Assembly (NCBI RefSeq): GCF_001634885.1
Contig: NZ_LWEX01000112.1
Span: forward strand, 1 to 48,809
DNA length: 48,809 bases
Reading direction: 5' to 3'
Source: Sulfitobacter sp. HI0040
GTDB lineage: Bacteria > Pseudomonadota > Alphaproteobacteria > Rhodobacterales > Rhodobacteraceae
Shown: positions 31,440-41,879 of the stretch, piece by piece
Position numbering within the stretch: position 1 is the stretch's first letter
Layout: the number at the start of each line of letters is the position of its first letter
Position numbers and translations under genes: made by a program
The notes under the pieces: model-generated
Told to the model about the DNA's origin: nothing
The model's input: the letters and a program-made list of their open reading frames with translations, nothing else
Database searches by the model: none

Positions 31440-34400
31440 ATGCGTCCTTCGTCGCCAATCCTTCAACTGTGGGCCAGCGCCATCGCCGCTCTGCTGTCGA
31501 TGCTGGTCGCACTGTCCCTGCTTGCCACTCCCGCCATGGCGGTCGAGGCGGGAACCCGGATCATCAACGTCGCGTCGGCACATTATTTCAACACCCGGCT
31601 CGGCATCACCGAAACCGTCCTGTCGAACCGCGTCGAAGCCGTGGTAGCCGCGGTCCCCGCGCTCGAAATAGAAGGTCATTCCGATCTGTTGCTTTCGGCA
31701 GGCAACTGGGGCGAATTCCATTTCAAGGTTTCCAACACCGGCAATGCACCCATTCTCGCCGCCTGGCGCATCGCACATGCGGGGCCCGCCGGCATGATGA
31801 TGGCCACCGACCTGTTTCAGGACATGGAAGGCAACGGGCGGATCGACCGGGCCGATCCCGTGATGCTGCGTGAAAACATGCTCGATCTGCCGGTCGGTGA
31901 AACCATGCACCTTATCTACCGGTTCTCGATTTCCCCTTCCGCGCACCTCGAGGCTTCGATGGAGAGTGAACTGCTGGTCGAAGGAATCTCACCCGCGACG
32001 GATATGCCGGTGATCCATCACGGTACGGCCACCGGCAAAGTCTCGATCTCGAACCACATTCTACAATTGCGCAAGAGCGTCGAGCACGCAGAGACCGAAG
32101 ATGGCATGCTGCTGTCCTATACGCTCGACCTGCACAACAACGGCAAGGAAGACATCGAGGTTTACGACGAGGTAGGCGGTTCGCCGATCCGGATTGACGG
32201 TGCGCGCGCAGCGGGCGTTCTGGTCTACGACCCGGTGCCGCTCAACACGCGGTTCGTACGGATCGACGAGAACGCCAACCTGATGGAGCTGTTCCACGTT
32301 CACGGGACGCCGCAATTCGATTTCGTCACCGCCCCGCCGGCAGACCTTGCAACCGTCGATGCCGTGGCTTTCCTGTCGCCGAAGGACTACGCCATTGGAC
32401 GTATGTCGCGGGTGGGCTTCACGGTAGAAGCCCTGACATCGCGCGGCCCGGTCGATGTGTTGAACATCGCCGAAACCTATCACCTCTCCGATGAAAACGT
32501 GGCCCGGATCGGATCGAACGAAGTGGGCATGGCCCTCTTCGAAGATATGGAAATGTCCGAGGCGCTCAGCTTCATGGACCCCGCCACAGGGGCGGAGATG
32601 GAGTTTGCCGATACCGGCATGGATACGGGTCTTCGGCTCATCGCCGGTCGCTGCAATACGACGCCGGAAATCGATGTGATCGAAATCGCGGTGCGCAGCG
32701 AGCGGACCGGGGATGAAGAATTGATCCGCGCCACCGAAACAGCGCCAAACTCGGGTGAGTTCCGCTCCGCCCCCATGCCGATCGTGTCGATGCAGTCGCC
32801 GGTATCATTCGACGGGGTCATCGCTTCGGGGCAGGCCGATACGCTTCATGCCACGTCCGAATGCGCCGGGGATTCCGCCACCGGCCACCTGCAGGTCGAA
32901 CCCGGCGGCTTCGTCTTCGACAGCATCACGAACGAGCCTGTTTCGCGCGCGACTGTCATGCTGATGGACATGTCGGGCCATCGCATGGCGATGGTCGAAA
33001 CGGCACAGAACGGCTTCTTCAGCCTAGGCCATGCACATACCGATACCTATCGGATCGAAGTGCGCCCGCCCGCCAGCTATGAATTCCCCTCCACCCGCAC
33101 GGCGTTCAGTGGTTTCGAGCGCCGGGTCGAGATGGAAGGGTCCTACGGGCATGCCTTTTCCCATACCAGCGGTCCGGTCTTCCTGATGGATGTGCCGCTC
33201 GATCCCTACTACGGGGTGCCGCTGACGTTGGAGAAATCCGTCAACAAACCGGAAGTGCAGGCCAATGAATTCGTGCTCTATACGGTCAAGGCCACCAACA
33301 ACATGCGGCAATCCCTGCAGCAGGCCAAGGTTGCGGACAAGTTTCCGCGCAATGCCCTCTATATCCCCGGCTCCGCCCGGCTGGGCGGCGAAACGATTGC
33401 GGATCCGGTGCTGAACGAGGCGGGTCAGCTGGTTTTCGATATGGGGGAGATCACCCCCCTCGGTTCAAGATCACTCGAATATCTTGTGCGGTTCACGCCG
33501 ACCACACAGGCCGGCAAGCGCATCAACGAGGCGGTGTTGTCGGGCTATCAGGCGGGGACCGGTCAGCACCGCGAATCCAACATCGCGCGAGCCGAAGTGC
33601 GGCTCAACCCCGAAGGTGGCGTGTTTTCCCGGCGGGCGTCGATCATGGGTTCCGTCTACCTCGACTGCAACGAAAATGGCCTGCGGGACGAGGCGGAAGA
33701 ACTGGGTGTTCCCGGTGTGCGTATCGTAACGCAGGAAGGCATCAGCGTCGTCACGGACAAGGACGGGCGCTATTCGCTCTTTGGTCTGCGCCCCGTATCG
33801 CATGTGCTGGCGTTGCAGACGGAAACCCTGCCCGAAGGGGCGGAGCCGCTGGCCAGCCGTGTGGGTGACATGGGGCGCCCGGGATCGCGCATGGTCACCC
33901 TCTCCCGCGGTGCATTGCAGGCAGAAGACTTCCCCCTGATCGGATGTGAACGAGACATTCGCGGCGATGTCGTGTTGCGGCACCGCAAACTGTCCGACCG
34001 CGAGGGGAAGGATGCAAACCTGCTGTCCGACCTTCCCATCGACACGACGACACCCGATCAGCGCAGCGCCCGCAGTGAGGCAGGCCTTTCCACCGGGACC
34101 CAGATCTACCGTGGCGAGGATCTGACCCCGCCGGAGGACACTGACGGGGCAGGAGCAAGTGAGGGTACCGCGACCCTCGAAGACCTGATCCGCGACATGG
34201 AAAAGGGGTTCGATTTCATCGACCTGTCAGACGGGCAGGACGCCCCCCGTCGGACTACCAACATTCGCGTCAAAGGTCCCCTCGACCTCGCGCTCCACGT
34301 TGAAGTCAACGGGGAGCGGATCGGCTCGGGTCGTGTCGGCGAAAGCGTCATATGGGAGCGGGGCGGCATCAAGGCGATGGAACTCGTGGCCGTCAGGCTC

Positions 34401-37175
34401 AACCCCGGTCCCAACAGCATTCGCCTGATCGGAACCGATCCTTTTGGCATCCCCCGGCGGGAAAAGACGATCACCCTGAACGCCCCGGGCGATCCCGCGA
34501 CCCTCGAAATCATCGCGCCGCCCAACGCGCCCGCCATTCAGGGTACCGTGATCCCGGTGGTCGTACGGCTGTTGGACAACCGCGGTGCCATTGCGCAGGG
34601 CTCCGCCGTCGTGACCCTTGAAGCGCGCGGTTCGGTCTGGGACGTGACGGACATTCGCGAGGAACAGCCCGGCATCCAGGCCTATGTCGACAATGGCGAA
34701 GCAACCTTCGGGCTTCTCGCTTCCCAGGCGGCGGGGCCGCAGGATATCTCTGCCAGAACCAGCTTTGACAGTGCGAAGGCCCGTATCATGCTGATCCCGG
34801 ATCTGAAGAGCCGCCAGCTCGTCGGGATCATCGAAGGTTCCGTCGGGCTGAAGCGCGGCCATGACATGATCGATACCGATGCGCTGGGCCCCTTCGAGGA
34901 TACGACAACCGGCCTGCGCGGCCAGCTTTATCTGAAAGGGCGGATCCGGGGTGGCGCCCTGCTGACCCTGCGCTATGGCAGCGACCGGGACGCCGACGAA
35001 CGGCTCTTCCGCGATATCCGTGCCGATCAATACTACCCGGTATATGGCGACAGTTCGGAGCGCGGATTTGATGCGCAGTCTTCCTCCAACCTCTTCGTGA
35101 AGGTGGAGCGGGGGGCCTCGTACATGCTCTATGGCGATCTTGCTATCGAACCGGCGGACCCCGCCTTTGCGCTGGGCGGCTATCGCGGGCTGACCACGGG
35201 GGCCAAGGTCCACCATGAGGGGGAGCGCGTGAAGGTTTCGGTCTTTGCGGCGCGCACGGACCAGCAGTCGCGGGAGGTGGAATTTGCCGGTCGCGGTGTT
35301 TCAGGCCCCTATGATGTGAACCTTACCGACTACCGGGAAGGCAGCGAACTGGTTGAGATCCTCGTGCGGGACGAGGACTCCGGCGAGGTGTTGAGCACCC
35401 GCAAACTGCGCCGCCTCACGGATTACGTGCTCGATTATTTCCTGAACACGATCATCTTCGACGTGCCGGTGGCCCAGCAGGACGATGAAGGCAATCCCGT
35501 ATCGGTGCGCATTTCCTACCAGGTGGAGGGGCGGACGGCTGAGAAATACTGGCTTTACGGCGGTCAGGTGGTCGCGGATGTAAGCGAGCGTCTGAAAGTC
35601 GGCCTGCGCAATGTGCAATCCGACGGGCGCCACGGAACGGCAGAGCGCTTCGGGGTGACATCAGCCTTTGCCGAAGCACGTATCACGCCCCGGGATACCG
35701 TGGTCGTCGAAGTGGCACAGAGCGGTGATGTCGCAGGCAACAAGGGCGAAGCGGTGCGTATCGCAGCCGAACATGTTTCGGAAAACGCCCGGGTTCACCT
35801 CGAAGCCTCCCACGCGTCGGAGTTTTTCGACATACAGAACGCCCCGACCCGGAAGGGCACAGGGCAGGCAAGGCTCAGCTATGAATATCGCCTGTCGGAA
35901 CGGCATACCCTGTCAGGCAACGCGGAATACGTGATCGATAGCCTCTCAGGGCGGGAATATCTCGCGGCAGAGGTGGCCCTGCGGCGGGTCATCGACGAAA
36001 CGCTCATCCGCGTGGACGGGCTGCGCTATTCGCGGGAGCTGCGCGATGTGTCGGGCGAACCGACGGAATGGGCGCTGCTGCACGGTGTCGAATGGCGCCC
36101 GATCGCGGATGGGAACCTCGAACTCGACCTCCAGTTCGAACTGCCCGTGCATGAGACCGAATTCAATGTCGGCAGCCTTCTGATCGGGGCGGATTACAGG
36201 CTGAACGAACGTATGCATGTCGTCGGCCTCGTGGAGCTGTCCTTCGGGCCGGAAGGCTCTCGGGTGGACCGCGCGGACATCGGTATGACCTACCGCATCA
36301 CCGACTGGCTGGACGCGCGCAGTGGCATCGTCACCGGCGAGGCCGCAACGCGCCAACTGAAGCAGGGGTTCGACGCCGATTTTTCACTCAATGAGCGGAT
36401 ATCCTGGCGCTTTGGGCTGGAACACAGCTTTGACATGGGAACGAGCGGCGATGGATTGACCAGTCTTTCCCTCGGCGGAAAATGGGAATCGGAGGATGGC
36501 CTCTGGATCGCGGAAGGAACGCTGGACCAGACATGGGAAGATGACGGCTATACCGGCTTTTCCGATGTGGGGATCGCGGGCGCATTGAGCCCCGAGGTGA
36601 CCTTTCTCGCCCGGAGCCGTTACGCCTATGACGCCCGCGGCGCCGGGCCGAGCCAGCGCCGGCACCGCATGCGGGTGGGGGCATCCTACCGCGCGATAGA
36701 CGATTCCCGCCTGAAGGTCCTCGCATGGTACGAGAACCGCATGGAGGGGCAGTCTTTCACCACGTCGGACCATTTGTGGTCCGTGGCAGGCACCTATGAC
36801 GTGAATTCCGATTTCTATGTCAACGCGAAGTACGCCGGGCAGCGCGCGTCCTACAATGTTCCCGGCAGCCTGCGGGCCAAATCACTGATGCAGTTGGTGC
36901 AGGCCGGCCTTACGTGGGAACTGCTGGCGGACCGGTTCCATGCCACGCTCAATGGGTTCCACATGTGGGATTCCGACGGCTATTCCAGTCAGGCCGTCGG
37001 GCTGGAGGCGGGCTTCGTGCTGGCGGATGGGGCGATGATCTCTGTTGGCTACAACCACGCGAAAGACGCCCTGCCTTTCGATCAGGAGCAGTTTCAGGAG
37101 GGCCTCTTCCTGCGGCTCCGGCTCAAGCTGGATGAAACCCTTTGGGGGCTGCTCGACAGGTTCCTCGGAGGCTGA
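31440..37175 (+). CDS. DUF11/SdrD-B-like protein with C-terminal outer-membrane beta-barrel (1911 residues)
   Basis: The signal peptide ends near residue 34 (TPAMA). Residues ~75-180 repeat the module of the 880-residue protein, including the loop DMEGNGRID (128-136). Further beta domains follow. A DUF11 domain is at ~595-715 ([20 protein letters not shown]), then an SdrD-B/carboxypeptidase-regulatory-like domain at ~735-800 ([13 protein letters not shown]), an acidic linker, and Ig-like domains to ~1125. From ~1130 to the end alternating amphipathic strands of barrel type dominate ([49 protein letters not shown]), and the chain ends with [20 protein letters not shown]. No good ribosome site precedes the ATG. 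Likely an outer-membrane anchor or exporter for the neighbouring DUF11 proteins (inference). Confidence 0.82.
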   Translation: MRPSSPILQLWASAIAALLSMLVALSLLATPAMAVEAGTRIINVASAHYFNTRLGITETVLSNRVEAVVAAVPALEIEGHSDLLLSAGNWGEFHFKVSNTGNAPILAAWRIAHAGPAGMMMATDLFQDMEGNGRIDRADPVMLRENMLDLPVGETMHLIYRFSISPSAHLEASMESELLVEGISPATDMPVIHHGTATGKVSISNHILQLRKSVEHAETEDGMLLSYTLDLHNNGKEDIEVYDEVGGSPIRIDGARAAGVLVYDPVPLNTRFVRIDENANLMELFHVHGTPQFDFVTAPPADLATVDAVAFLSPKDYAIGRMSRVGFTVEALTSRGPVDVLNIAETYHLSDENVARIGSNEVGMALFEDMEMSEALSFMDPATGAEMEFADTGMDTGLRLIAGRCNTTPEIDVIEIAVRSERTGDEELIRATETAPNSGEFRSAPMPIVSMQSPVSFDGVIASGQADTLHATSECAGDSATGHLQVEPGGFVFDSITNEPVSRATVMLMDMSGHRMAMVETAQNGFFSLGHAHTDTYRIEVRPPASYEFPSTRTAFSGFERRVEMEGSYGHAFSHTSGPVFLMDVPLDPYYGVPLTLEKSVNKPEVQANEFVLYTVKATNNMRQSLQQAKVADKFPRNALYIPGSARLGGETIADPVLNEAGQLVFDMGEITPLGSRSLEYLVRFTPTTQAGKRINEAVLSGYQAGTGQHRESNIARAEVRLNPEGGVFSRRASIMGSVYLDCNENGLRDEAEELGVPGVRIVTQEGISVVTDKDGRYSLFGLRPVSHVLALQTETLPEGAEPLASRVGDMGRPGSRMVTLSRGALQAEDFPLIGCERDIRGDVVLRHRKLSDREGKDANLLSDLPIDTTTPDQRSARSEAGLSTGTQIYRGEDLTPPEDTDGAGASEGTATLEDLIRDMEKGFDFIDLSDGQDAPRRTTNIRVKGPLDLALHVEVNGERIGSGRVGESVIWERGGIKAMELVAVRLNPGPNSIRLIGTDPFGIPRREKTITLNAPGDPATLEIIAPPNAPAIQGTVIPVVVRLLDNRGAIAQGSAVVTLEARGSVWDVTDIREEQPGIQAYVDNGEATFGLLASQAAGPQDISARTSFDSAKARIMLIPDLKSRQLVGIIEGSVGLKRGHDMIDTDALGPFEDTTTGLRGQLYLKGRIRGGALLTLRYGSDRDADERLFRDIRADQYYPVYGDSSERGFDAQSSSNLFVKVERGASYMLYGDLAIEPADPAFALGGYRGLTTGAKVHHEGERVKVSVFAARTDQQSREVEFAGRGVSGPYDVNLTDYREGSELVEILVRDEDSGEVLSTRKLRRLTDYVLDYFLNTIIFDVPVAQQDDEGNPVSVRISYQVEGRTAEKYWLYGGQVVADVSERLKVGLRNVQSDGRHGTAERFGVTSAFAEARITPRDTVVVEVAQSGDVAGNKGEAVRIAAEHVSENARVHLEASHASEFFDIQNAPTRKGTGQARLSYEYRLSERHTLSGNAEYVIDSLSGREYLAAEVALRRVIDETLIRVDGLRYSRELRDVSGEPTEWALLHGVEWRPIADGNLELDLQFELPVHETEFNVGSLLIGADYRLNERMHVVGLVELSFGPEGSRVDRADIGMTYRITDWLDARSGIVTGEAATRQLKQGFDADFSLNERISWRFGLEHSFDMGTSGDGLTSLSLGGKWESEDGLWIAEGTLDQTWEDDGYTGFSDVGIAGALSPEVTFLARSRYAYDARGAGPSQRRHRMRVGASYRAIDDSRLKVLAWYENRMEGQSFTTSDHLWSVAGTYDVNSDFYVNAKYAGQRASYNVPGSLRAKSLMQLVQAGLTWELLADRFHATLNGFHMWDSDGYSSQAVGLEAGFVLADGAMISVGYNHAKDALPFDQEQFQEGLFLRLRLKLDETLWGLLDRFLGG

Positions 37176-37200
37176 TGATCCGGGCACAAAGGCTCCCGGG

Positions 37201-38148
37201 TTATTCGCGCCAGTCGAAGAAACCCTCGCCCGCGTCTTTCAACAGACGGCGGGCGAGGTCCCGGCCCGCCTCGGCCCCGTCCTCGACCGCGCAGGTCACG
37301 GTATCGGCAATGGCTTCGGACCCATCGGGGCGCAGCACCTCGCCCCGCAGGGACAGGCGCTTGCCGTCGAGTTCGGCCAGCCCCGCAATCGGCGTTTCGC
37401 AAGACCCGTCGAGTTCGGCCAGAAAGGCCCGCTCCGCAGCAAGCCGCAGGCCCGTTTCATCGTCATGGATCGCCGCCAGCATCTCTGCCGTACGGGTGTC
37501 ATCGGCGCGTCTTTCGATCCCGATGGCCCCCTGTGCCACGGCGGGCAGCATGACATCGGGGTGTATCGGGCTTTGCGGAACATCCTTCATCTGCAGACGG
37601 TTCAGCCCTGCCATGGCCAGAAATGTCGCCGCCGCGACGCCTTTTTCCAGCTTCATCAGCCGTGTTTGCAGATTGCCCCGGAATTCAACCACCTCAAGGT
37701 CGGGCCGCCGCAGTTTCAGCTGCGCCCGTCGGCGGAGGCTGGAGGTGCCGACGACCGTTCCTTCGGACAGTTGGTCGAGCGTGCTGGCCCCCGGGCAAAT
37801 GAAGGCGTCCCGCACGTCTTCGCGCGGCAAATAGGTATCCAGCAACAACCCCTCGGGCTGAAGCGTGGGCATATCCTTCATCGAATGAACCGCGATGTCG
37901 ATCGACCCCGAGAGCAAGGCATCCTCGATCTCGCGAGTGAAGAGCCCTTTTCCCCCGATTTCCTTCAGCGGGCGGTCGATGATGCGATCCCCGGTCGTCT
38001 TGATGACAACGATGGTGAAGGCTTCGAACGGCAGATCGAAGGCATGGGCCAGCCGGTCGCGCGTTTCATGGGCTTGGGCCAGCGCAAGCGGGGAGCCGCG
38101 TGTGCCGATGTTGAGCGGTGCGCGGGGGGAGGGGAGCTGGGACGTCAT
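37201..38148 (-). CDS. hemC: Hydroxymethylbilane synthase (porphobilinogen deaminase)
   Basis: The 315-residue cytoplasmic enzyme links four porphobilinogen units to hydroxymethylbilane. Catalytic Asp84 lies in [15 protein letters not shown], the arginine-rich substrate-binding segment in [10 protein letters not shown], and the dipyrromethane cofactor attaches to Cys250 ([10 protein letters not shown]). The start at 38148 is divergent from hemE with 99 bases between them. The 3' end is convergent with the barrel gene, 25 bases away, where CCGGG/CCCGG could form a weak shared hairpin. Confidence 0.96.
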   Translation of the reverse strand: MTSQLPSPRAPLNIGTRGSPLALAQAHETRDRLAHAFDLPFEAFTIVVIKTTGDRIIDRPLKEIGGKGLFTREIEDALLSGSIDIAVHSMKDMPTLQPEGLLLDTYLPREDVRDAFICPGASTLDQLSEGTVVGTSSLRRRAQLKLRRPDLEVVEFRGNLQTRLMKLEKGVAAATFLAMAGLNRLQMKDVPQSPIHPDVMLPAVAQGAIGIERRADDTRTAEMLAAIHDDETGLRLAAERAFLAELDGSCETPIAGLAELDGKRLSLRGEVLRPDGSEAIADTVTCAVEDGAEAGRDLARRLLKDAGEGFFDWRE

Positions 38149-38247
38149 GCGCCCTTCCTAGCGGCAGGTCGTCACACTGCCAACACTTGTATCCCACCCG
38201 CCCTGCGTTACATGATGCCTCCGGACAGAAACCCCCGAAAGTTCCAG

Positions 38248-39288
38248 ATGACATCGCAAAAAACGATCCTCCGCGCCCTCGCCGGGGAAACCCTTCCCAC
38301 ACCCCCGATCTGGATGATGCGCCAAGCCGGGCGCTATTTGCCGGAGTATCGCGCGACCCGGGCGCAGGCGGGCGATTTCCTGTCGCTCTGCTATAACCCC
38401 GAACTCGCGGCGGAGGTGACATTGCAGCCCATCCGGCGTTACGGTTTCGACGCGGCGATCCTGTTTGCCGATATTCTGTTGGTGCCACAGGCACTGGGGG
38501 CCGACCTTTGGTTCGTTACCGGGGAAGGCCCGCGGCTTTCTACCGTGACGGAGCAGCGGGATTTCGACGCGTTGAAGCCAGCGAGCGATATTCATGACCA
38601 CCTTGCCCCGGTCTATGAAACCGTTCGCATCCTGTCGCGTGAATTGCCGGGCGAAACGACGCTGATCGGGTTCGCCGGCTCCCCCTGGACGGTGGCCACC
38701 TATATGATCGCCGGGCGCGGTACGCCCGATCAGGGGCCTGCCCATGCGCTCAAGGCAGAGAACCGCGCGTTGTTCGAAGCATTGCTGGACCGCATCACCG
38801 AAGCGACCATTGCCTATCTCTCCGCGCAGATCGACGCGGGCGCCGAAGTGGTGAAGCTCTTTGATTCATGGGCCGGTTCACTGGAGGATCAGGATTTCGC
38901 GGATTATTCCATCGCGCCCATGGCCCGCATCGTCGCGGCCCTGAAGCAGAAGCATCCCGGCGTGCCGATCATCGCCTTTCCGCGCGGCGCGGGCGAGCGG
39001 TATGAGGGGGCCCATGCCGCCATCGGCGCCGACTGCATCGCCGTGGATGACGGCGTGACGGCGGAATGGGTGGCGGATCACGTCCAGACGCGGGGGTGCG
39101 TACAGGGCAACCTCAAATCCTCCCACATGGTAACGGGGGGCGACGCGCTCGTCCGGGAAACCCGACGCATCGTCGAGGCGCTGTCAAAGGGGCCGCATAT
39201 CTTCAATCTGGGTCACGGGATCACCCCGGACGCAGACCCGGAGAATGTGCAACTGATGATCGATACGGTTCGCGGCGCGCGGGCCTAG
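38248..39288 (+). CDS. hemE: Uroporphyrinogen decarboxylase
   Basis: The 346-residue cytoplasmic enzyme removes four carboxyl groups from uroporphyrinogen III to give coproporphyrinogen III. Family signatures: [16 protein letters not shown] near residue 20 and [14 protein letters not shown] near 135. I placed the start at the ATG at 38248; the open frame runs far upstream, but that part is antisense to hemC and not coding. The TAG stop lies in the palindrome CCTAGG, which also supplies the stop of hemF on the other strand. Confidence 0.96.
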   Translation: MTSQKTILRALAGETLPTPPIWMMRQAGRYLPEYRATRAQAGDFLSLCYNPELAAEVTLQPIRRYGFDAAILFADILLVPQALGADLWFVTGEGPRLSTVTEQRDFDALKPASDIHDHLAPVYETVRILSRELPGETTLIGFAGSPWTVATYMIAGRGTPDQGPAHALKAENRALFEALLDRITEATIAYLSAQIDAGAEVVKLFDSWAGSLEDQDFADYSIAPMARIVAALKQKHPGVPIIAFPRGAGERYEGAHAAIGADCIAVDDGVTAEWVADHVQTRGCVQGNLKSSHMVTGGDALVRETRRIVEALSKGPHIFNLGHGITPDADPENVQLMIDTVRGARA

Positions 39289-40178
39289 GCCCATTTCGCA
39301 AGCGGCGGAAGGCTCATCAGCACGGCATCAGGATCGTGGCCGGTTTCCAGCCCGAACTTGGTGCCGCGATCGTAAACGAGGTTGTATTCCGCATAGAGCC
39401 CGCGATGACGCAGCTGCACGTCCTTGTCGGCGTCGCTCCATTCGGTCTGACGGTGGCGTTCGACGAGCGGCAGATAGGCCGGCAGAAACGCCGATCCGAC
39501 GTCACGGGTCAGCTGGAAGTCAGCCTGCCAGTCGTCGGTGTTGCGGTCGTCGTAGAAAATGCCGCCGACCCCACGGGCACGTTTGCGGTGCGGGATGTAA
39601 AAGTAATCGTCCGCCCAGGCCTTGAGCTCCCGATAGAGCGTTTCGCCATGGGGGTCGCAGGCGCGTTTCATTTCCGCATGGAAATGCCGGGTGTCCTCTT
39701 CGTATTCGATGCAGGGGTTCAGGTCGGCGCCGCCGCCGAACCACCATGCGTGGGGTGTCCAGAACATGCGGGTGTTCATGTGAACCGCCGGGACATGCGG
39801 GTTCTGCATATGCGCCACCAGCGAGATGCCGGAGGCCCAGAACCGCGGATCCTCGGCCATGCCGGGGATACCCTTGCGCGCGGCCATGGCCATCTGGGCG
39901 CGTTCGCCCAGCAGGCCGTGGACAGTGGAAATATTCACGCCCACCTTCTCGAACACGCGGCCGCCGCGCATCACGCTCATTTCGCCGCCCCCCGCGTCTG
40001 AACCGTCTTCGCTGGTTCGGTGGGTCAGGGTCACGTCGAACCGACCGACGGGCCGGTCCGACAAGGGGCCAGTGCCATGGGCATCCTCGATGTCATGGAA
40101 GGCGGCCACGATGCAGTCGCGCAATTCACGGAACCATGCAGCGGCTTCGCGCTTCTCCGTTTCGAAGTCGGGCGTCAT
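39285..40178 (-). CDS. hemF: Oxygen-dependent coproporphyrinogen III oxidase
   Basis: 297 residues. Converts coproporphyrinogen III to protoporphyrinogen IX using O2, so it marks aerobic haem synthesis. Signatures are present: [19 protein letters not shown] and [20 protein letters not shown] in consecutive parts, and [14 protein letters not shown] near the C-terminus. It overlaps the end of idi by 4 bases (40175-40178), implying co-transcription. The stop overlaps that of hemE. Confidence 0.96.
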   Translation of the reverse strand: MTPDFETEKREAAAWFRELRDCIVAAFHDIEDAHGTGPLSDRPVGRFDVTLTHRTSEDGSDAGGGEMSVMRGGRVFEKVGVNISTVHGLLGERAQMAMAARKGIPGMAEDPRFWASGISLVAHMQNPHVPAVHMNTRMFWTPHAWWFGGGADLNPCIEYEEDTRHFHAEMKRACDPHGETLYRELKAWADDYFYIPHRKRARGVGGIFYDDRNTDDWQADFQLTRDVGSAFLPAYLPLVERHRQTEWSDADKDVQLRHRGLYAEYNLVYDRGTKFGLETGHDPDAVLMSLPPLAKWA

Positions 40179-40729
40179 GCGGATGTTCCCCCCGGTGTGG
40201 CGGCGGATGCGTCGTCGAAGATCAAATCCCCGTGCTCCTTCATGTAGATGTGCAGCCAGGGCGTGAATATTTCCGGGCTTTCGCGCAACTCCGCCTCCAA
40301 ATCCTGTCGGGTGATCCAGCGGGTGTCCATGACTTCATCCGGGTTGGGCCGCACAGACAGGTCACGCGGGGCTTCGGCGCGGAAGACTTCGACCACTTCA
40401 TGCTCTGTCAGGCCCCCGCCCACATCGGCGCGGTATTCGACGCGCCCCCGGTATTCAGGCGTGAGGCCGGTAACCCCGAGTTCCTCTTCCAACCTGCGGC
40501 ACGCGCAATCGGCATCGGATTCTCCCCAGAGCGGATGGGTACAGCAGGTATTCGCCCAATATCCCGGGGTGTGGTACTTCCCCAGCGCCCGCCGCTGCAA
40601 AAGGATTGCTCCGCCAGCCAAAACGAATACCGAAACGGCCATATGCCGGAGGCCGCGTTCGTGCACCTGCAGCTTGTCCATGGGGGTCAGTTCGCCGTTG
40701 ACCCAGGCGGGTATCATGCTCGTATCCAT
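40175..40729 (-). CDS. idi: Isopentenyl-diphosphate delta-isomerase, type I
   Basis: A 184-residue Nudix-fold enzyme that interconverts isopentenyl and dimethylallyl diphosphates. The catalytic cysteine lies in WANTCCTHP and the Nudix-like segment in CACRRLEEELGV; the ExxxxxRxWxT-like end region follows (DEVMDTRWIT). It is upstream of and coupled to hemF. Pairing of isoprenoid and tetrapyrrole genes would suit supply of haem a, quinone or photosynthetic pigments; no bch or crt genes lie in the window. Confidence 0.94.
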   Translation of the reverse strand: MDTSMIPAWVNGELTPMDKLQVHERGLRHMAVSVFVLAGGAILLQRRALGKYHTPGYWANTCCTHPLWGESDADCACRRLEEELGVTGLTPEYRGRVEYRADVGGGLTEHEVVEVFRAEAPRDLSVRPNPDEVMDTRWITRQDLEAELRESPEIFTPWLHIYMKEHGDLIFDDASAATPGGTSA

Positions 40730-40866
40730 GGCCGGTTCTGTCGCACAGATTTCGGGCGCAGGGCAACTGCGCGATCACGGTGACATGAAGGCGCAGGGCG
40801 TATGAGAAGCTTTACTCGCGCCCGGTACAGGCTAATCTTTGTGCTGGAACAGATAGGAGCAGCCCG

Positions 40867-41319
40867 ATGAAAAAACTGATGATCATGGCTCTGGGAGCTT
40901 CCGTTTCCGGCGGCGCAGCCTTTGCGGATGCGCATATGTCGGGGGACGCCGAAGCAGGAGAAGACGTCTACCGCAAATGCAAATCCTGTCACGTGGTTGT
41001 TGCGGACGACGGAATGGAGATCCAGAAGGGTGGCAGGGTCGGTCCCAACCTTTACGGTGTCTATCAGCGTCAGGCGGGTAGCCTCGAAGATTACAGCTAT
41101 GGTGATTCCATCGTGGCTGCAGGCGAAGCCGGTCTGGAATGGAACGAGGAAGAGTTCGTCGCCTACGTGCAGGACCCCAAGGGGTTCCTCGCGGAATATC
41201 TCGATGACAAGAAGGCAAAATCCAAGATGTCCTTCCGGCTGCGCGATGAGCAGGACGCAAAGGATGTCTGGGCCTATCTCGTTTCTGTCGGGCCGGAGGT
41301 CGAAAAGAGCGCTGACTGA
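40867..41319 (+). CDS. Periplasmic class I cytochrome c
   Basis: 150 residues with a signal peptide cleaved near residue 20-22 (GGAAFA/DA). The haem is attached at Cys38 and Cys41 with His42 as ligand (CKSCH); Met121 in KSKMSFRL is the likely sixth ligand. The arrangement (GPNLYGVY, then a 110-120 loop) matches cytochrome c2/c550-type electron carriers. AGGAGC lies before the ATG. It stands alone between idi and the MarR gene. Its exact redox partner cannot be told from sequence. Confidence 0.93.
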   Translation: MKKLMIMALGASVSGGAAFADAHMSGDAEAGEDVYRKCKSCHVVVADDGMEIQKGGRVGPNLYGVYQRQAGSLEDYSYGDSIVAAGEAGLEWNEEEFVAYVQDPKGFLAEYLDDKKAKSKMSFRLRDEQDAKDVWAYLVSVGPEVEKSAD

Positions 41320-41387
41320 TCAGCGGCGGCGGGCAGGGGGCACCGCGCTTTCCCTGCCGATCCGCCGCTCAAGCGAAAGGATGGCCC

Positions 41388-41849
41388 ATGCCTTCCGGGC
41401 CTGAAGATACCGGTATGGAAATGGCCGATTTCCTGCCTTACCTGCTCAACCAGGCGGCGGAGCAGGTCAGCCTCGAATTTCAACGCACGTACAAAGACAA
41501 ATACGGCATGTTGCGCACGGATTGGCGTGTGCTCTTTCATCTCGGGCGCTACGGCGATTTGATCGCCACCGATATTGTGCAGCGGGCGCGGATTCATAAA
41601 ACGAAAGTGTCCCGCGCCGTCGTGCGCCTAGAGGCCATGCGGTTTCTGGTAAGGGACGAAGTATCGACCGACCGCAGGCAGGAAATCCTGCGGCTCACCC
41701 CCGCGGGTGAACGTGCCTATGCCGACCTGTCGCGCATCGCCGACGATTACAATCAGAAGCTCTGGCGAAACATCACCCCGTCGGAGCGGAAGCGCTTTAC
41801 CGCCTTCCTTGTTTCTTTGGCGGGCATGGACCAGCGGCGGAGGGGCTGA
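41388..41849 (+). CDS. MarR-family transcriptional regulator
   Basis: 153 residues with the MarR winged-helix core: LRTDWRVLFHLGRYGDLIATDIV, the recognition-helix segment IHKTKVSRAVVRLE, and the wing VRDEVSTDRRQEILRLTPAGE (read in sections). AAAGGATG precedes the ATG. It follows the cytochrome gene by 68 bases and faces gspD. Target and ligand unknown; nearby candidates are the cytochrome or the type II secretion operon. Confidence 0.92.
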   Translation: MPSGPEDTGMEMADFLPYLLNQAAEQVSLEFQRTYKDKYGMLRTDWRVLFHLGRYGDLIATDIVQRARIHKTKVSRAVVRLEAMRFLVRDEVSTDRRQEILRLTPAGERAYADLSRIADDYNQKLWRNITPSERKRFTAFLVSLAGMDQRRRG

Positions 41850-41879
41850 GGCCCCCTATCCGCCCGGTGGCAAAGCCGG

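Noticed and set aside
37045..38247. Upstream extension of hemE by 401 codons
   Set aside because: It runs antisense to hemC and adds no recognised domain; HemE starts naturally at 38248.
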